NCBI GenBank assembly: GCA_013178225.1
Contig: JABLXE010000012.1
Location: forward strand, 1-64,000
Source of the DNA: Methanotrichaceae archaeon
Lineage (GTDB): Archaea; Halobacteriota; Methanosarcinia; Methanotrichales; Methanotrichaceae
Length of the DNA stretch: 64,000 nucleotides
Reading direction: 5' to 3'
Part shown: positions 41,814-49,140 of the stretch, in pieces
Layout of the letters: each line of letters begins with the position of its first letter
Position numbering within the stretch: the stretch's first letter is position 1
Notes under the pieces: generated by a model
Databases searched by the model: none
What the model was told of the DNA's origin: nothing
The model's input: only the letters and a program-made list of their open reading frames with translations
Made by a program: the position numbers and the translations under genes

Positions 41814-43229
41814 ATGAACCCGGAAAAAGCTGAAAACAGCATTTCCATATGCCGAATGCTGCCCATAATATTGGCAGCGAGCATAACCATCCTGACGGTC
41901 ACGATAGCATCAGCAGGCCAGGACGAGACCGTAGTCAAATATAACGGCCTTTTTACCTCAAAGGGCTTTGACGATGATGGAGATGGGCGCTTCGATTGCA
42001 TCATTGTAAATGTGGGAGTAAGCGTGATTCAGGCCGGCGAATATAGCGTTTCGGGCCGACTCTTCGACTCGCAGGGCGACGAGATGAGGCAGGTTCTGCC
42101 GGAGAAAAGACACCTCTCCATCGGTGCGAAGATGACGCCCCTGAAGTTCTACGGCATGAACAGGACGGGCTCTTATTACTTGAGAAATCTGACGCTATGC
42201 GATGAAGGCGGAAAGGTGCTGGACCGCCTCGATCAAGCCTATGTAACGGACAGATATTTCAATATCGATCAAAGTCCGCAGTATGCGAACCTGACGGGTG
42301 AGTATCTCGATTGGGGACTCGATACCGACTACGACGGCAAGTACGAATTTCTGGCGGTGGACGCAAACGTCGAGGTGCTCTTTCCCGGCGAATATACCCT
42401 CACCGGCTATCTTTTAAGTCAGGATGAAAAAGAGATTGCCTGGGCTATTGACAGCAATTTCTTGCAGCCCGGCCTGAGGACCATGCACCTGGCCTTCGAT
42501 GGCCGGCCAATTGAAGAGAGCGGAATCGATGGTCCTTACACCCTGGGAAAGCTCTTCCTCACCGGCCAGAACCTGACGGTGAAAGATGTGAAAGAACGCG
42601 CCTATCGCACTGGGGACTACAGTTGTAGGGATTTCTGCTCGGCCGATAAGTCCGTCGGAGAGAAGGCAGTGCGCGGAAAAGGTTATGGAGAACTTCTACT
42701 GTCAGTCAATATTTGCACCACAGTTCCTGTCTCTTCCGGGACCTACAGCTATGACCTGATGGGCATCAATATCCCGCCTATATCCACTCCCTGGAAAGTG
42801 AACGGCTCCAGATATGGATACAGCTATGACATTCCAGGAATCTTCATGCCCGCCAAGCCCAACGACTTCGCCGTTCAGGCCAGCGGCGCAAAAGATCTCA
42901 ATGTGGGCCTCAAAAAGCTGCCCGTGCCGGGAAAAAACGAATACACCAGAATCTGGGTCACCTCCCGGGCCAAAGCAGACGAAAACGGGACGGCCACCGC
43001 CAAAAGCGACCTGCTCTCGCCCGGAAACTACCACGCCAAGATCTTTGGGGATGCGGGCGAGAACGTTTCTGCGGTTGAAATCCTGATGACGGTTGAGAAA
43101 AAGCTGATAGTAAACGGGGAGTTCGACCTCAGGATCAACACCAGCGGATTTCCTCCAGTGAAATACTCCATCCAGGCAGAGGCTCTTAACGGCACCTTTG
43201 AGCTGGAGGAGATCAGCATGCAGGTATGA
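41814..43229 (+). CDS. large secreted surface protein with calcium-loop-like motifs
   Basis: The 471-residue protein has a hydrophobic N-terminal segment (MLPIILAASITILTVTIASA) and a long beta-rich part with repeated modules: FDDDGDGRFDCIIVNVGVSV and LDTDYDGKYEFLAVDANVEV are two related strands, each with a D-x-D-x-D/DxDxDGxxE loop that could bind calcium. The second half (ICTTVPVSSGTYSYDLMGIN and onward) is not recognised. Several N-x-S/T sequons fit surface glycosylation. The start ATG at 41814 is followed by a charged N-region, and an ATG at 41856 is an alternative. A surface or wall role is inferred. Confidence 0.7.
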   Translation: MNPEKAENSISICRMLPIILAASITILTVTIASAGQDETVVKYNGLFTSKGFDDDGDGRFDCIIVNVGVSVIQAGEYSVSGRLFDSQGDEMRQVLPEKRHLSIGAKMTPLKFYGMNRTGSYYLRNLTLCDEGGKVLDRLDQAYVTDRYFNIDQSPQYANLTGEYLDWGLDTDYDGKYEFLAVDANVEVLFPGEYTLTGYLLSQDEKEIAWAIDSNFLQPGLRTMHLAFDGRPIEESGIDGPYTLGKLFLTGQNLTVKDVKERAYRTGDYSCRDFCSADKSVGEKAVRGKGYGELLLSVNICTTVPVSSGTYSYDLMGINIPPISTPWKVNGSRYGYSYDIPGIFMPAKPNDFAVQASGAKDLNVGLKKLPVPGKNEYTRIWVTSRAKADENGTATAKSDLLSPGNYHAKIFGDAGENVSAVEILMTVEKKLIVNGEFDLRINTSGFPPVKYSIQAEALNGTFELEEISMQV

Positions 43230-43473
43230 GATCTGCGGATTGGAGAACCAAGAGGACTTCGTTTGAAAGCCTCATCAGGGGTGCGGATGATTTTCCATGA
43301 AACTGGCCGCCGACCAGTCCGTCGCTACCTGTCAGGCAAATAAGATCACCAGACTGATATCGATTATGGAGTTGGGCTGAAAGTCCTCGACCTTTGACGA
43401 CGCCAGCTCCACATCCGCAGGGAGATCGTGGGGCGGAGGACTTCATGATTGTTCCCATTTTATTGTCGGCGCT

Positions 43474-44709
43474 TTACAGGAAAAACCAGTATACCAGGAT
43501 GTTCAAAGCGGTCAGCGGAATTCCTACGCGGGCGAACTCCAGAAAGGACAGGGTCTCGCCGTCCTTCTCGGCGTTCTGGATGATGATCACATTGCTGGCG
43601 GCCCCCAGTATGAAGAGATTTCCAGCAATGGTCGACCCTGCAGCCAGGGCCATCAGGCTCGGCTCCGGTGCCCCTGCCATCATCGGAAGAATCAGGGCCA
43701 GGAAGGGGACGTTGGAGATGAGCTGGCTCAGAGACACCGATAAAACGAGTATCACCGGAACGGAAGTCAGGTCGGCATCAGCTGCGGCCAAGCCGGACTG
43801 GAAGAATCCCGAATCCCATACGCTCTGCATGAGAACGAACATGGAGGAAAAGAAGATCAGTGTCGGCCAATCGATGTCCCTCAGGATCTCGGCCCTTCGG
43901 GAGCTGAACAAAATAACAGGCAGGGCAGCAGCAACGGCGATGTAGGTGAGCCTGAAATCGACTGATATCCCGGTGAGAACGACGGCAATCTTGGCGAATA
44001 TCAATATTAAAAGCAGAAAGAATGATATTCTGGAGATCGAGGCCAGCCTCTGATCTTTGATAGGTTCTCGAAGGTGATTAAGCTTCACATTTCGAAAAGA
44101 ACTTCCGAAAAAGAACTTCAGTAGCAGGTAAGCTGCCAGGAGGTTTATGAGGGTTGGCAGCAGAAGATACTCTGAAAAGATCAGAAACGGGTTGCGGATC
44201 CCGCTGTTCAATGCAATCAGGAGATTCTGGGGATTTCCGATCGGGCTCATCACGCTTCCGGTGGTAACGGCAAAGGCCAGCGCAAGAAGGAGAACCTTGG
44301 CCGGAACTCCGTGGACCCGGGCAAAATAGAGCATCAACGGAGTGCCGATTATGGCCAGGGTGTCGTTCATCAGAAAAGCGGAGAGGATTCCCATCCCAAA
44401 GAGAGTAAGCAGCAACAGCTGATCCGCACTTTTAGCCCTGCAAAAGAGCCGATAGGAGAGCTGCAGCAGGTAGCCGCTCTTTTGCATGCCCTCGCCCACG
44501 ATGAACATTCCCAGGAGAAATACCATCACATCCAGATCAATGGCCCTGAGGGCATCTGGAAGCGAGATCTGCCCAGTCAGCAGCACTGCCAGAGCCCCCA
44601 GCGACATTATCTGCCAGATCTGAAGCCTGATTCCACCCAGCTGCCGCACAGAGATCAAGATGAAGACTGCCGCCAGAATAATTACTGAACAGTTTAGGGC
44701 GATCGTCAT
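43474..44709 (-). CDS. ArsB/NhaD-type ion transporter superfamily protein
   Basis: The 411-residue protein has about eleven membrane helices in the layout of the ArsB/CitM/NhaD superfamily. Two repeat halves carry the typical loops: SAFLMNDTLAIIGTPLML and GSVMSPIGNPQNLLIALNSG in the first, SQLISNVPFLALILPMMAG and NLFILGAASNVIIIQNAEKD in the second. These Asn/Pro/Gly loops form the transport site. Substrate could be sodium/proton, arsenite, or an anion such as citrate or sulfate. No arsenic-resistance gene adjoins. It is convergent with the surface protein gene at 41814. Confidence 0.85.
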   Translation of the reverse strand: MTIALNCSVIILAAVFILISVRQLGGIRLQIWQIMSLGALAVLLTGQISLPDALRAIDLDVMVFLLGMFIVGEGMQKSGYLLQLSYRLFCRAKSADQLLLLTLFGMGILSAFLMNDTLAIIGTPLMLYFARVHGVPAKVLLLALAFAVTTGSVMSPIGNPQNLLIALNSGIRNPFLIFSEYLLLPTLINLLAAYLLLKFFFGSSFRNVKLNHLREPIKDQRLASISRISFFLLLILIFAKIAVVLTGISVDFRLTYIAVAAALPVILFSSRRAEILRDIDWPTLIFFSSMFVLMQSVWDSGFFQSGLAAADADLTSVPVILVLSVSLSQLISNVPFLALILPMMAGAPEPSLMALAAGSTIAGNLFILGAASNVIIIQNAEKDGETLSFLEFARVGIPLTALNILVYWFFL

Positions 44710-44849
44710 TATTTGTTGATACCGTTCCTGCAGCCCAGTCCGTATTTTGGCCGGACAGAACGCTCAAGGCGGCCTTGAAGCCGGCGCCTGATCTTATAGT
44801 TTTCCGTAAGAATCAGGCCAGCGCTCCGGAAAGTAATAAATTCTCGAAA

Positions 44850-45263
44850 ATGTATAGCTATTCATCGATCGATATGAGCGAGGACAGCGTCGTCGAGCTG
44901 GATGACAGCCAATGGGAAGAGGTGGTGGAGAAAGGAGAGACCCCTGTGGTGGTCATGTTCTACCACCCTTTGTGTCCTCACTGCATGGCTATGATGCCCC
45001 ATTTCGAGAGATATGCCGAGGAGTTTCGGGGAAAGATCACCTTTGCCCGAATCAACGTGGAGACTAATCCTTTTTCTGTCAACAGATACGGAATTATGGC
45101 TACTCCAACCTTCAAATTCTTCTGCGGAGGCCGTCCGGTCCAGGAGATCGTGGGGGAGATATATCCGGGCCTTCTGAAAAGGATCACTGAAGATGCATTG
45201 CAGTATGGACGGGAATGTGCATCCAGGTCCACGCCCATCGACTACAATATCGGCTATGCCTAA
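44850..45263 (+). CDS. thioredoxin-family protein with CPHC active site
   Basis: The 137-residue protein has a thioredoxin fold: VVELDDSQWEEVVEKGETPV, active site FYHPLCPHCMAMMPHFERYA, RINVETNPFSVNRYGIMATP and the cis-proline PTFKFFCGGR. The C-P-H-C site, without the usual tryptophan before it, resembles DsbA-type or archaeal variants. A third cysteine lies in FFCGGR. The C-terminal 20 residues continue past the fold. No signal peptide, so cytoplasmic. The ATG at 44850 is used; the ATG at 44874 also gives a complete fold. Redox partner unknown. Confidence 0.88.
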   Translation: MYSYSSIDMSEDSVVELDDSQWEEVVEKGETPVVVMFYHPLCPHCMAMMPHFERYAEEFRGKITFARINVETNPFSVNRYGIMATPTFKFFCGGRPVQEIVGEIYPGLLKRITEDALQYGRECASRSTPIDYNIGYA

Positions 45264-45422
45264 TGAACCGGACGGTTGGTCGCGCCAACCCTTTTCGGTA
45301 GCATTTGGATTTAAAGGATGAGCTAGCCTCCATTTCACGTTTCAATCCCGACCCAACTGCCACACTGCCTTCCATTTCCGTTTATTATTGCACTATTCTT
45401 CATCTTTGATCCTGACCGTCAG

Positions 45423-45442
45423 CCTTATAATTTGATATAAGG
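45423..45442. promoter_or_regulatory. perfect 7-bp inverted repeat upstream of the symporter operon
   Basis: CCTTATA and TATAAGG flank ATTTGA. The repeat includes a TATA-like sequence about 95 nt upstream of the small accessory gene, so it could be both core promoter and operator. Confidence 0.4.
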
Positions 45443-45536
45443 TAACATGCCACATACTGACATGGCAGCGAAGGGCGGGAGGCCCTTTGTTGCTGTGTCC
45501 AGGACCGAAATAAGCGACATTTGGGAGGGTGCAATC

Positions 45537-45725
45537 GTGCTTGGAATAGATGATCCCTGGATTTGGGGCGTTTATCTTCTCTGTCTTCTCAGTACCTTGC
45601 TGTGCGTAAGCTATGGGCTTGCCAACTGGAATCGAGGAAGCGACCTGGAGGCTTTGCAAATCTCAGAAGAGGTGTCATGGGAAGCCCAGGAGGAAGAGAT
45701 GCAAGAGAAAGAGCTGGGGCTGTGA
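45537..45725 (+). CDS. symporter small accessory protein
   Basis: The 62-residue protein begins at a GTG at 45537 with GGGAGG about 6 nt upstream. It reads LGIDDPWIWGVYLLCLLSTL then LCVSYGLANWNRG, one membrane helix, and an acidic C-terminal tail (EEVSWEAQEEEMQEKE). This pattern, LGIDDPWIW..., matches the small accessory proteins found before SSS symporters in methanogens and some bacteria. The symporter starts 6 bp later. It probably folds against the transporter, but the mode of action is not known. The longer frame from 45447 lacks a ribosome binding site. Confidence 0.8.
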   Translation: MLGIDDPWIWGVYLLCLLSTLLCVSYGLANWNRGSDLEALQISEEVSWEAQEEEMQEKELGL

Positions 45726-45731
45726 TTCTTA

Positions 45732-47318
45732 ATGGATCTCCTTCTACTTAACCTGATCGTGCTGGTTTACCTGCTGGCGACCATCTATCTCGGCTACAGA
45801 GGCTGGAAGACCACCAAGGACTCCGAGGGCTATATGGTGGCCGGCAGGAAGATTCATCCCTATATCATGGCCATGAGCTACGGGGCCACATTCATCAGCA
45901 CCTCGGCCATCGTGGGATTCGGAGGCACGGCCGGGCTCTTCGGCATGGGGCTTTTGTGGCTCACCTTCCTGAACATCCTGATCGGCATCTTCATTGCCTT
46001 CGTAATCTATGGCAAGCGCACCAGGAAGATCGGGCATAACCTCAACGCCATGACCTTTCCCGAGCTGCTGGGAAAGCGCTTCAATAGCAGCTTCATTCAG
46101 TACTTCAGCGGCCTGGTGATTCTACTAGGTATGCCCCTTTATGCTGCTGTGGTCTTAATTGGTGCCGCCCGGTTCATTGAGACCACCCTGTCCGTAGACT
46201 TCGATATGGCCCTGCTGGTCTACTCCATCATCATTGCCGCCTACGTGATATGGGGCGGTCTCAAGGCGGTTATGTACACCGACGCCATGCAGGGGACCAT
46301 AATGTTCGTGGGAATGGCCTTCCTGATAATTATGACCTATTCACACCTGGGCGGTGTGACCACCGCTCATCAGACCCTGACCAACATGGCCTCGCTGGTT
46401 CCTCAGAACCTGGCCGCCCAGGGACACACCGGATGGACCAGCATGCCCACCTTTGGCAGCCCCTGGTGGTGGACTCTCGTGTCCACCATAGTGATGGGGG
46501 TTGGAATCGGAGTCCTGGCCATGCCTCAGCTGGTGGTTCGATTCATGACCGTAAAATCCAACCGGGAGCTTAACAGAGCGGTCCTGGTGGGGGGAATCTT
46601 CATCCTGGCCATGACCGGCGTGGCCTTCACCGTGGGTGCGCTGTCCAATGTCTATTTTTATCAGACCCAGGGAAATATCTCCATCGCAACCGCCGGCGGG
46701 AATGCAGACAGCATAATTCCAGTTTACATCAACGCCGCCATGCCGGAATGGTTCGTGTACCTCTTCATGCTCACCCTGCTCGCTGCGGCCATGTCCACCT
46801 CCAGCTCCCAGTTCCACGCTCAAGGAACGGCCATTGGTCGGGACATTTACGAAACCATAACCCATAAAAAAGGCCAGGAGTCGGTGCTGCTCACCAGGAT
46901 GGGGATCGTTATTGCTGTAATCGTTGCCGTCACCCTCGGCTATCTGCTTCCCGACAACATCATCGCCCGCGGAACAGCCATATTCTTTGGACTGTGTGCC
47001 GCAGCCTTTCTCCCCATGTACACCTGCGGCCTCTTCTGGAAGAGGGCAACCCGAGAAGGTGCAATCGCTGGACTGGTGGTGGGAACTCTCACCAGCATAT
47101 TCTGGATGATCTTCGTGCATAAGTCGGAGGCTCAGGCACTGGGAATCGCCAAATTCATACTGGGGCGGGATCTACTAATCACCCAGATGCCCTGGCCGGT
47201 GGTGGACCCAATCGTAATAGCCCTTCCAATCGCCTTCCTGGTAACGATCGTGGTGAGCCTTCTAACCAAACCGCCAGAGGAAGAGCACCTGGATCTATGC
47301 TTCAAGGGGGTGGTCTGA
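45732..47318 (+). CDS. sodium:solute symporter (SSS family), second copy
   Basis: The 528-residue protein has about 13 membrane helices and SSS features: YRGWKTTKDSEGYMVAGRKI, YGATFISTSAIVGFGGTAGL, AYVIWGGLKAVMYTDAMQGT and MLTLLAAAMSTSSSQFHAQG. It differs from the gene at 33602 in length and in having the small accessory protein directly before it. In an aceticlastic methanogen, uptake of acetate or another carboxylate would be a reasonable role, but substrate is not shown by the sequence. The 6-bp gap to the accessory gene indicates one operon. Cytoplasmic membrane, coupled to sodium by family. Confidence 0.88.
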   Translation: MDLLLLNLIVLVYLLATIYLGYRGWKTTKDSEGYMVAGRKIHPYIMAMSYGATFISTSAIVGFGGTAGLFGMGLLWLTFLNILIGIFIAFVIYGKRTRKIGHNLNAMTFPELLGKRFNSSFIQYFSGLVILLGMPLYAAVVLIGAARFIETTLSVDFDMALLVYSIIIAAYVIWGGLKAVMYTDAMQGTIMFVGMAFLIIMTYSHLGGVTTAHQTLTNMASLVPQNLAAQGHTGWTSMPTFGSPWWWTLVSTIVMGVGIGVLAMPQLVVRFMTVKSNRELNRAVLVGGIFILAMTGVAFTVGALSNVYFYQTQGNISIATAGGNADSIIPVYINAAMPEWFVYLFMLTLLAAAMSTSSSQFHAQGTAIGRDIYETITHKKGQESVLLTRMGIVIAVIVAVTLGYLLPDNIIARGTAIFFGLCAAAFLPMYTCGLFWKRATREGAIAGLVVGTLTSIFWMIFVHKSEAQALGIAKFILGRDLLITQMPWPVVDPIVIALPIAFLVTIVVSLLTKPPEEEHLDLCFKGVV

Positions 47319-47371
47319 GGATAACCATCTTTTTGCAGGACCATTTGGCATGACATTTTGCAGGACCGCCT

Positions 47372-47980
47372 TCAAAATTTTTTACCTTTGCGGACCATTC
47401 TCGTTGAAGGCAATACCCTGCGAACCCTTTTCGAATAGGCCTGATACTCCGGACCGAACTGATGCCTAAGCCTGCTCTCCCAGTGCAGAGATCCCAGGAA
47501 GAGATAAAGCGAGGCCAGCAGGTACAGAATCAACAATCTGGCGGTCATGAAAGGCGTGAGCCATATCTGAAGCAGACCCGAAAACAGAAAGGGGTCTCTC
47601 ATCCAGCAGTATATGCCCCGTGGCTTTAAGGGCGCAGGATCCGCGGTTTTTTTCAGTTGCTCTGCGATTGAGAACCTGTGAGGTGCATCGGTGAAGGCTT
47701 TGACGGTGATCGTTCCCGCCAGAAGCTGCAGGCCGACCATTAGCCACCTCCACGGAGAGGGCACGACATAGAGCCTTTTTCCGGGAAAGAGCAGGAATAA
47801 AAGGAGAAGGGGCAGCAACAAAAGAGCGGCTGCGATGCTGTAGGCCCTCAGGTACCAGGGATCGGTTCTGGTTCCGAAGATCGCCCAGGCCAGCCGTTTT
47901 GCCGGCAAGCTGGCCAATAGGCTGTGAAGGAGGGCAAATGCTGCCAGATAGAAGACCTGGATCAAGCAAATTCGGGACAT
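47372..47980 (-). CDS. NnrU/isoprenylcysteine methyltransferase-like membrane protein
   Basis: The 202-residue protein has five or six membrane helices and the C-terminal methyltransferase signature of the ICMT/PEMT/NnrU group: LKPRGIYCWMRDPFLFSGLL, then LGSLHWESRLRHQFGPEYQA and YSKRVRRVLP. These enzymes use S-adenosylmethionine to methylate membrane-bound or lipid substrates; the substrate is unknown here. The ATG at 47980 gives the family length; the longer frame to 48037 starts with TTG. It is convergent with the symporter gene. Confidence 0.75.
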   Translation of the reverse strand: MSRICLIQVFYLAAFALLHSLLASLPAKRLAWAIFGTRTDPWYLRAYSIAAALLLLPLLLLFLLFPGKRLYVVPSPWRWLMVGLQLLAGTITVKAFTDAPHRFSIAEQLKKTADPAPLKPRGIYCWMRDPFLFSGLLQIWLTPFMTARLLILYLLASLYLFLGSLHWESRLRHQFGPEYQAYSKRVRRVLPSTRMVRKGKKF

Positions 47981-48102
47981 GAAGTAGACGCTGAAATAAT
48001 AGTCTTCAAAATTATTTGATCTTTTTGCCGGAACCAAGTGACAGAACCAATCGGCTCGAAAAGCTAAAAGGCCATCAGCAATACCTAACGGACGGTGAGA
48101 GA

Positions 48103-48519
48103 TTGAAGATTAAGATTTGCGTACTCACTGCCATGGTGGCCCTGGCGATAGCCATCCCGGCCAGTGCAGAGATGAGCGATTACGAAAAAGGAGTGGCAAA
48201 CGGCATAAAGATAGGATTCTTCATGGGAGAGCTTCACGGAAAAGGGCAGTATTCAACCGAGTCGGCCCAGCAGTTCAATGGATTTCTGGACCAATTCTAC
48301 CAGTTCTTGTCCGATTCGTTCAAGAACAACCAGACCATGATAGACGAGTTCATGAAACCGCCCCTGCCGGTCAAGGCCACGGCCACGGTCAGCAGCGCAA
48401 CCTATCCCGATTCCAGCGGCAGAATATTGGGCTACCCTGCTGACGCCTATTACACCGCTGTCGGCGCCGGGCCGGGCGGAGTTCCCGAGAATCCGGGAAA
48501 TGCAATGGGCTGGGTCTAG
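48103..48519 (+). CDS. secreted protein of unknown function, paralog of the one at 30291
   Basis: The 138-residue protein has a signal peptide (KIKICVLTAMVALAIAIPAS) followed by EMSDYEKGVANGIKIGFFMG and FNGFLDQFYQFLSDSFKNNQ. The gene at 30291 has the same order of elements. Both end with a YP/GYPADAYY or LINGVPAELYY-like element, here GYPADAYYTAVGAGPGG. The start is a TTG at 48103 preceded by GGTGA; the longer frame to 48016 would overlap the divergent gene. Function unknown, probably at the cell surface. The two proteins share motif order but not neighbours. Confidence 0.65.
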   Translation: MKIKICVLTAMVALAIAIPASAEMSDYEKGVANGIKIGFFMGELHGKGQYSTESAQQFNGFLDQFYQFLSDSFKNNQTMIDEFMKPPLPVKATATVSSATYPDSSGRILGYPADAYYTAVGAGPGGVPENPGNAMGWV

Positions 48520-48553
48520 CCGGATCTCAACACAAGGTGCAGAAAACGCCAAA

Positions 48554-48559
48554 TTTTTT
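48554..48559 (+). terminator. T-run after the secreted-protein gene
   Basis: TTTTTT occurs 35 nt after the stop codon at 48519, the simple U-run form of archaeal terminators. Confidence 0.35.
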
Positions 48560-48690
48560 CAGTTTGCCGCTTTACCGGGAAACGATTTCATGTAATGTGA
48601 AGGCCCTCTGAAAAAACCGGCCTGGTCCTGGAATCCGTTCACCGACCAAGGCAGTTGGGAGACGTATCGCACGATATTCCAAAAGGCCCG

Positions 48691-49140
48691 TCAGACCCAT
48701 TTTTCCCGCTCGCTCCGTTCCCTAGACGCCAGGAGATCCTTCACCAGGTCCTCGGTCCGCTCCCACCCAGCCTTTTGCCTGGAAAGCAAATTTTCCACCA
48801 TCTCCAGGAGACGCCCAGGAAAGACCGGCTTCACTAGATAGCCATCGGCTCCCTGATTGAGAGATATTATGGCATTATCCAGGCTGGCATAGCCGGTGAT
48901 TATGATCTTCATCATCTCGGGATTTATCTGCGAAAACTCTCTCAAGAGCTCCGTTCCGTCCAAATCGGGAAGCTTTACATCTATGAGGGCCAGATGATAG
49001 AAATTGCCGCTTGCTTTAGTAATTGCCTCTCCGGCGCTGGTCGCTGTGCTCACCCGATATCCCTTCATCTCCAATAGTGAGCCAAAGCTCTTCAGAATAG
49101 ACAGATCGTCATCCACTACCAGTATGCGCTCATTTTCCAT
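48691..49140 (-). CDS. response regulator receiver protein
   Basis: The 149-residue protein is a CheY-like receiver domain: ILVVDDDLSILKSFGSLLEM with the acidic pocket, phospho-acceptor D54 (LALIDVKLPDLDG), IIITGYASLDNAI and the conserved lysine loop GADGYLVKPVFPGRL. A short charged tail follows; there is no DNA-binding domain, so it acts through protein contacts or as a phosphate sink. Its ATG shares one base with the stop codon of the histidine kinase gene (TAATG), so they are co-translated. Confidence 0.92.
   Translation of the reverse strand: MENERILVVDDDLSILKSFGSLLEMKGYRVSTATSAGEAITKASGNFYHLALIDVKLPDLDGTELLREFSQINPEMMKIIITGYASLDNAIISLNQGADGYLVKPVFPGRLLEMVENLLSRQKAGWERTEDLVKDLLASRERSEREKWV

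Noticed and set aside
43213-43458. 81-codon minus-strand frame between the surface protein and ArsB-like genes
   Set aside because: No domain, no ribosome binding site, and it overlaps the end of the surface protein gene.
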